Positions 12,304-20,221 of a stretch of DNA of 64,000 bases are shown in pieces. The position numbers and the translations under genes were made by a program. Below the pieces are notes generated by a model. That model searched no databases. It was given only the letters and a program-made list of their open reading frames with translations, and was not told where the DNA came from. The stretch is taken from contig NZ_AP012273.1 in NCBI RefSeq assembly GCF_000828615.1, positions 2,108,001-2,172,000 on the forward strand, written 5' to 3'. How positions within the stretch are numbered: position 1 is the stretch's first letter; each line of letters opens with the position of its first letter. Origin of the DNA: Thiolapillus brandeum. Lineage in GTDB: Bacteria; Pseudomonadota; Gammaproteobacteria; Chromatiales; Chromatiaceae.

Positions 12304-12584
12304 TTAACCCGGCGACCAAGTAGGTCTGGTTCAGCCAAGCTGTGCTGCTTCACGGCAAGGCGCCGCCGCGCCGCTGTAGCGCGCCTACTGCAAGCGGTGG
12401 CAACGCTGTCCGTGGGGCAGCACAGCTTGGCCTTTCGTTACAACATCAATAAGTTAGGGACGCAGAGAAGGTCGCTGCACTACGTTGTGGCCCTTGCCAA
12501 GGACTGGGCCATTGCCTGCGCGCCACGCCTTGTTCAGCACCCTTCTCTGCGTCCTGAAACAGGCATACTTGGTCGCCGGGTTAA
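12304..12584. mobile_element. Family A foldback element (MITE-like), copy 1
   Basis: This 281-bp element has near-perfect 19-bp terminal inverted repeats, TTAACCCGGCGACCAAGTA, flanked by TA on both sides (12302-12303 and 12585-12586). Inside are two large hairpin arms: one closed by GCCAAGCTGTGCTGC paired with its complement, the other by ACGCAGAGAAGG paired with CCTTCTCTGCGT. There is no coding sequence. Copy 2 (43855-44136) is almost identical and copy 3 (44588-44867) shares the ends and architecture. TA duplication suggests mobilisation by an IS630/Tc1-type transposase; none is present in the window. Confidence 0.85.
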
Positions 12585-12693
12585 TAATAAAAAAAACACC
12601 CTCAATCAACCGGGCTCCGCCAGCGATCAGGACGACATTATTCAATGCCGAAAGCTCCAAGTCAGATAACGCGGCCCTGCGCCAGTAACAAGA

Positions 12694-12729
12694 CTGTTGA
12701 AAATCCCTTCCAGGACCTTTTCAAAACAG
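12694..12729 (-). terminator. Hairpin terminator-like element after the PP2C gene
   Basis: CTGTTGAAAA pairs with TTTTCAAAACAG around a short loop. The hairpin lies about 75 bases after the end of the minus-strand PP2C gene. The stem motif TTGAAAA...TTTTCAA matches the hairpin at one end of family B repeats and at 18313-18344, so it may be a degenerate relative of them. Confidence 0.5.
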
Positions 12730-12802
12730 CCAATGATCAACTTGAACGACGAAGGGAAACAGCGGGTTGACAGACGTCCGGAAAGGACCATCCATGGCCG
12801 CC

Positions 12803-13561
12803 TCAGGAAAGAATGGGCCGCGCCAGCACCAGGGAGATATTGTCCCTGCCACCCCCTTCCTTGGCTGCCTGCACCAAAGCCCGGGCGCGGCTTTGCAAAG
12901 GCAGCTCTTCACGCCCCATGAGCTGTTGAATCGTGTTCTCTTTCACTGGCCCCGTGAGGCCATCGCTACAGAACAGGAAAAGATCATCTTCACACACGGA
13001 AGCCTCATTCACGTCCACATTGATCTCCAGAGTGAACCCCAGGCTTCGGGTCAACACATTCTCTCCTACTCCGGCTTCCTTGGCTTCACCCCGGTTGGGG
13101 AAAATACCGTGATCCAGAACCTCCTGAATAAGGGAATGATCCCGGGTCAACTGCATGAGCTTGCCATTGCGCAACAGATAGATGCGTGAATCGCCTACAT
13201 GGGCATAGAAAATGCGGCTATCGTGAAACAGAGCCAGAACCAGAGTGGTTCCCATGCCTGTGAGCTCATCCTTGCTCTTCGCCAGGGTATACACGGACTG
13301 GTTGGCACGCTCCACCGCTTCTCCAATGTGCATCAGGCATTGCATGGTATCCATGTCGGCAAAGCGCTGGGCATGGCGCAACTCCTCAACGGCCACTTCC
13401 ACGGCCACTTCGGCAGCCACTTCTCCTGCAAGATGACCACCCATGCCATCCGCCAGGGCGACGATGCCCTGTTCCGGCATGACAAAAAGGTAGTCCTCGT
13501 TGATTTTCCTCACCAGCCCCACGTCCGTGGCGCTGGCGACCTCCAGCGGGATAGCGCTCAT
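12803..13561 (-). CDS. PP2C-type serine/threonine protein phosphatase
   Basis: The 252-residue product is a complete bacterial PPM phosphatase of the Stp/PrpC type, without extra domains. It shows the metal-binding motifs KINEDYLFV, ALADGMGGHLAGE, TTLVLALFHDSRIFYAHVGDSRIYLLRNG, DHSLIQ, ENVLTRSLG, FLFCSDGLTG and GGGRDNISLVLA. These enzymes are cytoplasmic Mn/Mg-dependent phosphatases that reverse Hanks-type kinases. No kinase gene is adjacent. It follows the DsbC-like gene by 7 bases on the same strand, so the two are probably co-transcribed, although a functional link is not obvious. Confidence 0.93.
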   Translation of the reverse strand: MSAIPLEVASATDVGLVRKINEDYLFVMPEQGIVALADGMGGHLAGEVAAEVAVEVAVEELRHAQRFADMDTMQCLMHIGEAVERANQSVYTLAKSKDELTGMGTTLVLALFHDSRIFYAHVGDSRIYLLRNGKLMQLTRDHSLIQEVLDHGIFPNRGEAKEAGVGENVLTRSLGFTLEINVDVNEASVCEDDLFLFCSDGLTGPVKENTIQQLMGREELPLQSRARALVQAAKEGGGRDNISLVLARPILS

Positions 13562-13568
13562 AATATCC

Positions 13569-14324
13569 TTACTTCTTCCCCAGTCCTTTGGAATCGAGGA
13601 GCTTCCTCAACCGCGCGGGGGGAATATAGCCGGGAATCAATTCACCGTTTTCCAACACCAGGGCGGGGGTACCCGTCACCCCGACAACCCGACCCAACGC
13701 AAACTGTTCGGCAACCGGATTGTCACAGGTCCTGGCTTCCGGCACGGCACCCTGTTTGGCCTCGCTAATGGCTTTCTTGCGATCGTCGGCACACCAGACG
13801 AAAGCCATCTTTCTGCCGGACTCGCTGTTGACACCAGCCCGGGGATAGGCCATGTAACGCACCTCTATACCTTCCTTGTTGTATTGATCGATCTGGGAAT
13901 GAAGTTTCCGGCAATAGCCACAGTCAACATCTGTGAATACGTTGATGGTGTGCTTCTCCTTGCCGGTACCAAAAACGATCTTGTCCTTTTCATCGACAGC
14001 ATCGATGAGCTTCTTGCGCGCCGCAGACACCTTGATCTCGGTGAGATCCTGCCCGGTCTCCAGGTCGTTCATCTTGCCCTGGATGAAATATCTGCCGTCG
14101 GCAGACACATAGTACAGGCGGGCGCCAATGAGCACTTCATAAAGGCCGGGAACAGGGGAAGCCTGAATATCGTCCAGATTGACGTCTCCCAGCCGTTTGG
14201 CAAGCGCAGTGCGAATTTTGTCGATAGTGGCATCGGCAGGGGCGGTTTCAGCCGCGCTGGAAATGCCGGTCACCAGCAATGCCAGGCAAATAGCCATGGA
14301 ACGAAGAGCGGGGGAATAAAACAT
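13569..14324 (-). CDS. DsbC-type periplasmic thiol:disulfide interchange protein
   Basis: The product is 251 residues from the ATG at 14324, which gives a good signal peptide (MFYSPALRSMAICLALLVTG, cut near SSAAE). An N-terminal DsbC dimerisation-like domain (IRTALAKRLGDVNLDDIQAS, GLYEVLIGARLYYVSADGRY) precedes a thioredoxin fold with the active site DVDCGYCRKLH and the cis-proline loop VGVTGTPALVL. A second cysteine pair (WCADD, ARTCDN) is also present, as in DsbC. The family isomerises wrong disulfides in secreted proteins, kept reduced by DsbD. An ATG at 14375 is less likely because it would bury the signal peptide. Confidence 0.9.
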   Translation of the reverse strand: MFYSPALRSMAICLALLVTGISSAAETAPADATIDKIRTALAKRLGDVNLDDIQASPVPGLYEVLIGARLYYVSADGRYFIQGKMNDLETGQDLTEIKVSAARKKLIDAVDEKDKIVFGTGKEKHTINVFTDVDCGYCRKLHSQIDQYNKEGIEVRYMAYPRAGVNSESGRKMAFVWCADDRKKAISEAKQGAVPEARTCDNPVAEQFALGRVVGVTGTPALVLENGELIPGYIPPARLRKLLDSKGLGKK

Positions 14325-14460
14325 GGTTTGTAATCGTACCTGAATGTCTATGGTCAAACAGTATTGGAGCCGCATTGTAACCGGAAGTTCCTGTTATTGC
14401 TCGAATGGGATGCACAAACTGCACTTGTCCTTCATCCTGAATCCATGCGTTTGGGCTCGA

Positions 14461-15354
14461 CTAACCTCGGGGATGGTGAGTGGCATGCAACTGCTTGAGA
14501 CGCTCCTTCGCCACGTGAGTATATATCTGGGTAGTAGAGAGATCACTGTGCCCGAGTAACAACTGCACCACCCGCAGATCCGCCCCATGGTTGACCAGAT
14601 GCGTGGCAAAGGCATGCCTCATGGTGTGAGGCGAAAGATGCTTGCGTATCCCTGCTGTCCGGGCATGCTTCTTGATCCGGTACCAGAATGCCTGGCGTGT
14701 CATCCCTGCTCCGCGGCGGGTGGGAAACAGAGCATCACAGATGCGCCCGTTCAACAGCTCCTGCCGTGGCCCCTGCATAAAGTCGTGGATCCAATCCTGG
14801 GCTTCATCCCCCATGGGCACCAGGCGTTCCTTGCCCCCCTTTCCCTTGACCCGCACCAACCCCTGGCTGAGGCTTACCTGATCGGGTCGCAAATGTACCA
14901 GTTCGGATACGCGCAGCCCCGTGGCATACAGCAATTCCAACATACAACGATCCCGGAATCCTTCTGCGGTTTCCACATCAGGAGCATCGAGCAGCGCCAC
15001 CACTTCGGCTTCGGTCAGGGTTTTGGGCAGGGGACGGCCAAGACGGGGGGCCTGTATATCCAGACTGGGATCAACGGGCACCCAATTCTCCCGCAGGGCA
15101 TACTGAAAAAACTGGCGCAGAGCGGACAGGCGCCGGGCGCTGGTGCGGGCGCTCTGCCCGGCAGACACAAGGCTGGCAAGCCAGGAAAGAAGATCCTCCT
15201 GCCCGGCGGTTACCAGGGAAACTCCCTGATTCTTCTGTAGCCATACAGAAGCCTTGCGCAGATCAGACTGGTAGGAAGCAAGGGTGTTCCTGGACAAGCC
15301 CCGTTCCAGCCAGAGCATATCCGTAAACGAGGCAATGGCCTGTTCATCATTCAT
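14461..15354 (-). CDS. xerD: Site-specific tyrosine recombinase XerD
   Basis: XerD works with XerC at dif to resolve chromosome dimers. The 297-residue product has the N-terminal SAM-like core-binding domain (FTDMLWLERGLSRNTLASY) and the catalytic domain with Arg in ATGLRVSELVHL, HTMRHAFATHLVNHGADL (HxxR), LLGHSDLSTTQIYTHV and the Tyr nucleophile in that last motif. The N-terminal SRNTLASYQSDLRK favours XerD over XerC, though paralogue assignment is not absolute. The ATG at 15354 overlaps the ogt stop (ATGAATGA), so the two genes are translationally coupled. Confidence 0.92.
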   Translation of the reverse strand: MNDEQAIASFTDMLWLERGLSRNTLASYQSDLRKASVWLQKNQGVSLVTAGQEDLLSWLASLVSAGQSARTSARRLSALRQFFQYALRENWVPVDPSLDIQAPRLGRPLPKTLTEAEVVALLDAPDVETAEGFRDRCMLELLYATGLRVSELVHLRPDQVSLSQGLVRVKGKGGKERLVPMGDEAQDWIHDFMQGPRQELLNGRICDALFPTRRGAGMTRQAFWYRIKKHARTAGIRKHLSPHTMRHAFATHLVNHGADLRVVQLLLGHSDLSTTQIYTHVAKERLKQLHATHHPRG

Positions 15355-15826
15355 GAGCCAGCAACCAGCGCTTGATATCCATCCAGTGCCCGCTGGTATG
15401 CCCGGCGAAGCCTCCATCGCCATTGGCAGCCACTACCCGGTGGCAGGGTATGAACAGAGGAATGGGATTTCGACGGCAGGCGCCGCCCACGGCCCGGGGA
15501 CTGCTGCCCAATGCCAGGGCCAGGTCTCCATAGGTTTTGGTCTGCCCCGGCGGGATCTGCAGCAAGGCCTCCCATACCCTGCGCTGAAATACGCTGCCTT
15601 GTGGCGCCAGCGCCGGGAAACGGGGCCATTGCCCACCCTCCACCAGCCAGCCCTCCAGTGCCTTGCAAGCCCGAAGCGCCAAACCATCCCTGTCAGGGGA
15701 CATGTTCGGCCGCCTCGCCATGATATCCACCCGGGCAATGGCATCTCCCGCAGTGGCAATGCCCACCCATCCGATGGGCGTCGTGCAGACTCCCTGATAT
15801 TCCGTCAGGGGGCATTTGTCTGTCAT
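15347..15826 (-). CDS. ogt: Methylated-DNA--protein-cysteine S-methyltransferase
   Basis: This suicide enzyme removes O6-alkyl groups from guanine onto its own cysteine. The 159-residue product has the helix-turn-helix DNA-binding region (VFQRRVWEALLQIPPGQTKTYGDLA), the motif ALGSSPRAVGGACRRNPIPL and the active-site PCHRVV. The C-terminus is cut short after GHTSGHWMDIKRWLLAHE, typical of Ogt/MGMT. The N-terminal ribonuclease-like domain is compact. It overlaps xerD by 8 bases and is divergent from yqcC. Confidence 0.95.
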   Translation of the reverse strand: MTDKCPLTEYQGVCTTPIGWVGIATAGDAIARVDIMARRPNMSPDRDGLALRACKALEGWLVEGGQWPRFPALAPQGSVFQRRVWEALLQIPPGQTKTYGDLALALGSSPRAVGGACRRNPIPLFIPCHRVVAANGDGGFAGHTSGHWMDIKRWLLAHE

Positions 15827-15865
15827 AATTCCTTACCTGTAATCAGCCCCAAGGGGAAACCCGTC

Positions 15866-16195
15866 ATGCCAGAGGATTATCAGGAACTTTCCCGGCACCT
15901 GCAACGTCTGGAGGAAGAATTGCTTGCTGTGGGCTGGTGGTCCGATACTCCACCGGATGACCATGCCATGGCCAGCACCGCCCCTTTCTGCCACGACCGC
16001 ATGGATTTTCACCAGTGGTTGCAGTGGGTGTTGATTCCCGGGTTCGAGCGGCTCATCGAACAGCAATCAGCCCTGCCGAAAGAATGCGCCATCGCTCCCA
16101 TGGCAGAAATGGCCTGGCGGGAGGAAGATCCCGTTCGGGTACGGAATCTGGTGCGGATTCTGAGGGATATCGACCGACAGGTCAGCGACCCTTGA
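15866..16195 (+). CDS. yqcC: YqcC family protein
   Basis: The 109-residue, helix-rich cytoplasmic protein matches the YqcC/DUF446 family, with LSRHLQRLEEELLAVGWWSD, STAPFCHDRMDFHQWLQWV, IPGFERLIEQQSALP and a helical end VRVRNLVRILRDIDRQV. Its function is unknown; in E. coli the gene neighbours the tRNA pseudouridine synthase truC. The ATG at 15866 follows AAGGGGAAA and gives the family start. An upstream open frame reaching 15284 belongs to the ogt/xerD region and is not used. Confidence 0.85.
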   Translation: MPEDYQELSRHLQRLEEELLAVGWWSDTPPDDHAMASTAPFCHDRMDFHQWLQWVLIPGFERLIEQQSALPKECAIAPMAEMAWREEDPVRVRNLVRILRDIDRQVSDP

Positions 16196-16486
16196 TCAAG
16201 GGAAGTTCTTACATGGACACCCCCGTTCTCAACCAAAAGTTTTCCACACAAGCTGTGGATAACTCTGTCAGTAAAATGCGTATAGCCCGCACAATCCGCA
16301 TCAGTCGTGGAAATGCCTTAAATTGACCAGTTTTTGAACAAAACATTATTATTACATATCTATCATATAGTTACGTAACTTTTATAAAGAGAGACATTCA
16401 TAGTTTTTCCTAAGCCAAGCAAATTCCCCATACTCAGGGAGACTTGTGTATAACAGTTGGTAGAAAATGGGTAGGATCCCTGTAAA
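16196..16486. other. AT-rich intergenic region with DnaA-box-like sites
   Basis: No gene was seen. The region holds TGTGGATAA (16254-16262) and TGTGTATAA (16445-16453), both complements of the DnaA box TTATNCACA, and a near match TTTTCCACA (16240-16248) facing the first one. An AT-rich stretch lies between them (about 16320-16400). The YcgN promoter should also lie here. Confidence 0.4.
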
Positions 16487-16939
16487 ATGTCCACCATGAA
16501 ACCAGCATCCACCAATTTCTGGCAATACAAAACCCTGGAGGAAATGACCTCTGAAGAATGGGAATCCCTGTGCGATCGCTGTGCAAAGTGCTGCCTGCAC
16601 CGCCTGGAAGACGAAGATACCCGTGAGATCTACTTTACCAATGTCCATTGCCGTCTCCTGGATACCGACAACAGCTGCTGCTCCAATTACCCGGAGCGTT
16701 CAAAGCTGGTATCAGACTGCGTAACCATCACCGTGGAAACTCTGGAGGATCCCTACTGGCTGCCCAGCACCTGTGCCTATCGTCTACTGGCCGAGGGCAA
16801 GCCCCTGCCGGTCTGGCACCCTCTGGTCTCGGGCAATTCCCAATCCGTTTACCAGTCAGGCAATGGCATTACCGGCCGCACCATCTGCGAAGACGATGCC
16901 GACCGTCTGGACTGCCACCTCATCGACTGGATCAAATAG
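16487..16939 (+). CDS. YcgN family cysteine-cluster protein
   Basis: The 150-residue protein belongs to the YcgN/UPF0260 family of small cysteine-cluster proteins of unknown role. It shows the diagnostic FWQYKTLEEMTSEEWESLCD, RCAKCCLHRLED, IYFTNVHCRLLD and CCSNYPERSKLVSDCVTI segments, and a C-terminal SGNGITGRTICEDDADRLDCH. The many conserved cysteines suggest metal or Fe-S binding. An alternative ATG at 16496 would remove three residues. yaeQ begins 10 bases later on the same strand. Confidence 0.9.
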   Translation: MSTMKPASTNFWQYKTLEEMTSEEWESLCDRCAKCCLHRLEDEDTREIYFTNVHCRLLDTDNSCCSNYPERSKLVSDCVTITVETLEDPYWLPSTCAYRLLAEGKPLPVWHPLVSGNSQSVYQSGNGITGRTICEDDADRLDCHLIDWIK

Positions 16940-16949
16940 GGGCTCCCGA

Positions 16950-17513
16950 ATGGCTCAGGGCAGCCAGATCTACCACACAGAGATCCACCTGGCAGACACG
17001 GACAATGGGCAGTACGCCGACCTGCAGTTCAGCACCCCGCAACATCCTTCAGAAACCGCTGAACGCCTGGTACTGCGCCTGCTGGCTTTTGCCCTGCTCC
17101 GCGAGGAAGGCCTGGACTTTCGCAAAGGTGGGGTTAGCCAGGGAGAGGATCCTGACCTCAGTGTCCACGACCTTACGGGGCAACTGCAACACTGGATAGA
17201 AATCGGCACCCCCACAGAAGAACGCCTGCAGAAAGCCGCCCGTCATACCCCCAAAGTAACGGTATTCACCCATGACGGCCTGCTACGGCGCTGGAAAAGC
17301 CAGCATGGGGGGCAGCTACCCGTTTTCGACGGCTGGATTCTGTGTGTGCAGGCGGACCTGGTGGAAAAACTGCAGCAGGATCTGCCCCGTCGCATCCACT
17401 GGCAGCTGACCGTCTCAGGCGGGATTCTTTATCTGGATACGGGCGATGGCCATTTCTCCAGCACTGTCACCCACTGCAAGAGCGACCGGTTTCCAGGAGC
17501 AGATGATGTCTGA
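16950..17513 (+). CDS. yaeQ: YaeQ family protein
   Basis: The 187-residue cytoplasmic protein matches YaeQ, a family with a PD-(D/E)XK nuclease-like fold but without proven activity. Conserved pieces are YHTEIHLADTDNGQYADLQF, HPSETAERLVLRLLAFALL, EDPDLSVHDLTGQLQHWIEI and the C-terminal SGGILYLDTGDGHFSSTVTH. The ATG at 16950 follows the ycgN stop by 10 bases; an upstream in-frame ATG lies inside ycgN. The next gene begins before this one ends (17503), so the three genes form a tight operon. Confidence 0.9.
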   Translation: MAQGSQIYHTEIHLADTDNGQYADLQFSTPQHPSETAERLVLRLLAFALLREEGLDFRKGGVSQGEDPDLSVHDLTGQLQHWIEIGTPTEERLQKAARHTPKVTVFTHDGLLRRWKSQHGGQLPVFDGWILCVQADLVEKLQQDLPRRIHWQLTVSGGILYLDTGDGHFSSTVTHCKSDRFPGADDV

Positions 17514-18291
17514 ACCGGCAACGGACAGCAACCGTTCAACGACAGGCATATCCCGGATGCTGCCGGATCTGCTGGCATTCTGCTTTGGAATCGGTATGGC
17601 CTATGTCTTCCACTGGGAGACCCATGACCTGGTGTGGAGCCTGTGGCTGAGTAGCCTTACCATCGGTTATGTCACTATCCTGTCCACCATCGCCGGTGGT
17701 GTTTACCTTGCCTGGCATATCATCAGGCACAAGGATTTTCCGCAGAAAATGAGAAAAGTGGCTTTGGCTGTGGCCGGAGGAATAGCCTTGTTCTTTTTTG
17801 GCTTCTTTTCCCTGCATTTTTGCGCCTTTCATGCCGGTCATGCCTCTTTCCTGAGTGCTTTCTTTCCCATTGAAGGGCTGCCTGAACAACGTTTCTTATC
17901 GGCGTTCATGAATCCCCTGCTGCTATGGCGCACAGCCTTCGAGTACCTGGTTCCTCTGTACGGCATGTTTTTGATCCCGGTACTGATCGCTGAAAGAGAA
18001 CAGGTATTCGCTGTTTTCACCAAAGCCGTCCGCCTCGCCCACCACATCCACAAAGATGATGTGGAGCAGTTGATGCAGCGGAACCACCTTGGAGAAAAAA
18101 AAGAAGCCGGCCGGTTGTTCTACCAGCCCTATCTCAACGTCATTCGCATGCATTTTCTGATTTTGTTCTTTGCCTTTGCCCACGCGTGGAACCTAGACAG
18201 CTTCCCGGTGTATGCCCTGGTGTATGCCGTCTATTTCTTTCCCTGGAGAAAGCAGTTTCCAAAAAAGGCCCGGGCCGACATTACGCTTTGA
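17503..18291 (+). CDS. Multipass membrane protein, DUF6498-like
   Basis: The 262-residue product has about six hydrophobic segments (DLLAFCFGIGMAYVFHW, SSLTIGYVTILSTIAGGVYL, ALAVAGGIALFFFGFFSLHF, a segment at FEYLVPLYGMFLIPVL, MHFLILFFAFAHAW and VYALVYAVYFFPW). The SLHFCAFHAGHA and PYLNVIRMHFLILFF segments resemble membrane proteins grouped as DUF6498; the assignment is from memory and moderate. Function is unknown. ATGATG starts at 17503 and 17506 follow CAGGAG, overlapping the end of yaeQ by 11 bases. A hairpin terminator follows at 18313. Confidence 0.75.
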   Translation: MMSEPATDSNRSTTGISRMLPDLLAFCFGIGMAYVFHWETHDLVWSLWLSSLTIGYVTILSTIAGGVYLAWHIIRHKDFPQKMRKVALAVAGGIALFFFGFFSLHFCAFHAGHASFLSAFFPIEGLPEQRFLSAFMNPLLLWRTAFEYLVPLYGMFLIPVLIAEREQVFAVFTKAVRLAHHIHKDDVEQLMQRNHLGEKKEAGRLFYQPYLNVIRMHFLILFFAFAHAWNLDSFPVYALVYAVYFFPWRKQFPKKARADITL

Positions 18292-18312
18292 TATTTCCCT
18301 TCTAACAAGGAT

Positions 18313-18344
18313 GTTGAAAAAGCCATTCCTTGGGCTTTTTCAAC
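18313..18344. terminator. Bidirectional hairpin terminator between convergent genes
   Basis: GTTGAAAAAGCC pairs with GGGCTTTTTCAAC around a 7-base loop. A-run and T-run flank both strands, so it can stop transcription of the membrane-protein gene (plus) and of the acyltransferase (minus). It overlaps the acyltransferase stop codon (18340-18342). The same hairpin ends the family B repeats. Confidence 0.7.
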
Positions 18345-19248
18345 TCGGTTTGCGTGCCGACCTATAGGGATTGATACCATCCGGTTGCGCCTGGAAGCGC
18401 CGGTAAGTCCATTGGTATTGAGCGGGATACTGGCGCGCCAGCTTTTCTACCCCGGCATTGAGTTCGGTGGCCGCCACCACCGCATCCTGATCCGCAATGG
18501 CATCCCCCGCCAGGTGGCCGATGACTTTATATTCCGGCTTGTGGCCAGTGCGCACAAAGGAGATAAAATATACCGGCGCCCCGGTCTTGCGTGCGAAGCG
18601 GTTCACCAGGGTCATGGTCAAAGCGGGCACGCCGAAAAAAGGGGCGAACACGCCACCACCACCTTTCGCCGTCTTGGGCTGTTGATCGGGCAGAATGACG
18701 ATCAACTCACCCTTGCCCAGGGCCTCGTACAGAGCTTTTATGCCATGGCGATCCGTGGGCACCATGCGGTTCTGCCCGGGGCGGTTGCGTCCTTCCAGCA
18801 TCACCGATTCCAGACCTTCCTTGCGCGGGGGGCGGTAAAGGCCCGTGGCCTTGCCAATACTGCCAAAGAAGTGTGCGCTGATCTCAAAGTTTCCCAAATG
18901 CGGCATGGCCACCACCACACCCTTGCCCTGAGACATGAGCGCCCGGATCTGATCCGGCACATTGCCCATATCCAGGCGTGACAACCAGGCATCCGTGCTC
19001 CCATACCACACGGAAGGCATTTCCAACAGGGTGATGGCGTTCTCCTTCAGGGTCGCCCGCCACAACCGGTCTTTTTCTCGATCGTTGAGTTCGGGAAAAC
19101 ACAAATCGATATTCACCCGGGCATTGTCACGTTCACGATTGGGGATTCTGTAAGCCAACCACCCGACCCCGCGCCCCGCACCCCGCAACACCGGCAGGGG
19201 CATCAGAGACAAAAAACGGATAAAATAACGCAACAGGCGGGTTCGCAT
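18340..19248 (-). CDS. Lipid A biosynthesis acyltransferase (LpxL/HtrB family)
   Basis: The 302-residue product is an inner-membrane-associated acyltransferase that adds a secondary acyl chain to lipid A. It has a basic, hydrophobic N-terminus (RTRLLRYFIRFLSLMPLPVL), the catalytic HLGNFE (H-X4-D/E) motif, and the family segments LYRPPRKEGLE, LIVILPDQQPKTAKGGGGVF and FFGVPALTMTLVNRFA. The C-terminus WTYRRFQAQPDGINPYR is typical. Whether it acts as LpxL or LpxM cannot be told from sequence. It is divergent from the rhodanese gene 52 bases away. Confidence 0.92.
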   Translation of the reverse strand: MRTRLLRYFIRFLSLMPLPVLRGAGRGVGWLAYRIPNRERDNARVNIDLCFPELNDREKDRLWRATLKENAITLLEMPSVWYGSTDAWLSRLDMGNVPDQIRALMSQGKGVVVAMPHLGNFEISAHFFGSIGKATGLYRPPRKEGLESVMLEGRNRPGQNRMVPTDRHGIKALYEALGKGELIVILPDQQPKTAKGGGGVFAPFFGVPALTMTLVNRFARKTGAPVYFISFVRTGHKPEYKVIGHLAGDAIADQDAVVAATELNAGVEKLARQYPAQYQWTYRRFQAQPDGINPYRSARKPS

Positions 19249-19300
19249 TCAGGAAACCAATCTATAATCAGAATTTGCCCAATACTAACCGGAAATCTTC

Positions 19301-19729
19301 ATGGATAATACATCCCCTATCGGCCTGACCCCCGGCAAGGCTTTTGAACTGCTTCAGGAAAACCCCCGGGCAGTATTGGTCGACGTTCGCTCCAGTATGG
19401 AGTTTCTGTTCGTTGGGCACCCGGTGGGCGCTGTACATATCCCCTGGATCGACGAACCTGAGTGGGACATCAATCCCGAGTTCGTCACGGATATCCGCAA
19501 ACTGCTCCTGGGAGGCGTATCCCATGATGGCAGCCACGCAAGCGCTCCGGTGATCCTGATCTGCCGCAGCGGCAAGCGTTCTCTGGAAGCGGGCAAACTG
19601 CTCATCGAAGCCGGCCTGACAGATGTCTATAACGTGGACGAAGGCTTTGAAGGCGACCTCAACGACAAGCACCAGCGCAGCACCATCAATGGCTGGCGTT
19701 TTCGAGGTCTGCCCTGGGAGCAGTGCTAA
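19301..19729 (+). CDS. Rhodanese-like sulfurtransferase domain protein
   Basis: The 142-residue protein is a single rhodanese domain with the active-site loop CRSGKRSLEAGKLL, the N-terminal CDC25-like motif VLVDVRSSMEFLFVGHPVGA and the C-terminal NVDEGFEGDLNDKHQRS. No signal peptide is seen, so it is cytoplasmic. Single-domain rhodaneses carry persulfide sulfur for various pathways, and the partner is not defined here. The next gene starts 3 bases after its stop, and the run continues through galU and rsxABCDGE. Confidence 0.92.
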   Translation: MDNTSPIGLTPGKAFELLQENPRAVLVDVRSSMEFLFVGHPVGAVHIPWIDEPEWDINPEFVTDIRKLLLGGVSHDGSHASAPVILICRSGKRSLEAGKLLIEAGLTDVYNVDEGFEGDLNDKHQRSTINGWRFRGLPWEQC

Positions 19730-19732
19730 CCC

Positions 19733-20221
19733 ATGAGCGTACTGCTTTGCCAGGACATGCCCGGGCGGCATCTGCAGGAACTGGTGGGACGCTATGGCCT
19801 GACCCTGGAATGGGTGGCCGACCACCAGCCCATTCCCGGCTCGCACTTTGGCGATCCCGAAGCGGGAATCATCGGCAACCGGCTACTGGTGAGAGGCGAT
19901 ACGCCTATCCACTCCGCCTTCCATGAGACCTGCCATTACATCTGCATGGATCAGCAACGACGCAGCAATCTGCACACGGATGCGGGGGGCGGATACGATG
20001 AAGAAAACGGGGTGTGTTACCTGCAGATTCTGCTCGCAGACCATCTGCCCGGATTCGGCCGGAAACGCATGTTCGCGGATATGGATGAGTGGGGCTACAG
20101 CTTTCGCCTGGGCAGCGCTTCCGCCTGGTTTCATGAAGATGCGGAAGATGCCCGTCAATGGCTGCTGACCTACAATCTCATCGACGAACAAGAACAACCC
20201 ACATGGACGCTGCGACAATGA
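19733..20221 (+). CDS. Uncharacterised HExxH-motif protein
   Basis: I do not recognise a named function. The 162-residue protein contains HSAFHETCHYICMDQQRR, that is an HExxH motif as in zinc metallopeptidases, and an acidic segment DAGGGYDEENGVCYLQILLAD whose Glu residues could give the third ligand. It has no signal peptide and no transmembrane segment, so it should be cytoplasmic. It starts 3 bases after the rhodanese stop and overlaps galU (ATGA at 20218-20221), so it belongs to this operon. Peptidase activity is an inference from the motif alone. Confidence 0.75.
   Translation: MSVLLCQDMPGRHLQELVGRYGLTLEWVADHQPIPGSHFGDPEAGIIGNRLLVRGDTPIHSAFHETCHYICMDQQRRSNLHTDAGGGYDEENGVCYLQILLADHLPGFGRKRMFADMDEWGYSFRLGSASAWFHEDAEDARQWLLTYNLIDEQEQPTWTLRQ

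Noticed and set aside
12304-12584. Integron attC site as explanation of family A
   Set aside because: Ends do not fit the RYYYAAC/GTTRRRY core sites, lengths are constant, copies are dispersed and flanked by TA, and no integrase or cassette array is present.
16230-16460. Chromosomal origin of replication
   Set aside because: Only two good DnaA boxes, and no dnaA, dnaN or gidA/mnmG nearby; treated as a minor DnaA-box cluster instead.
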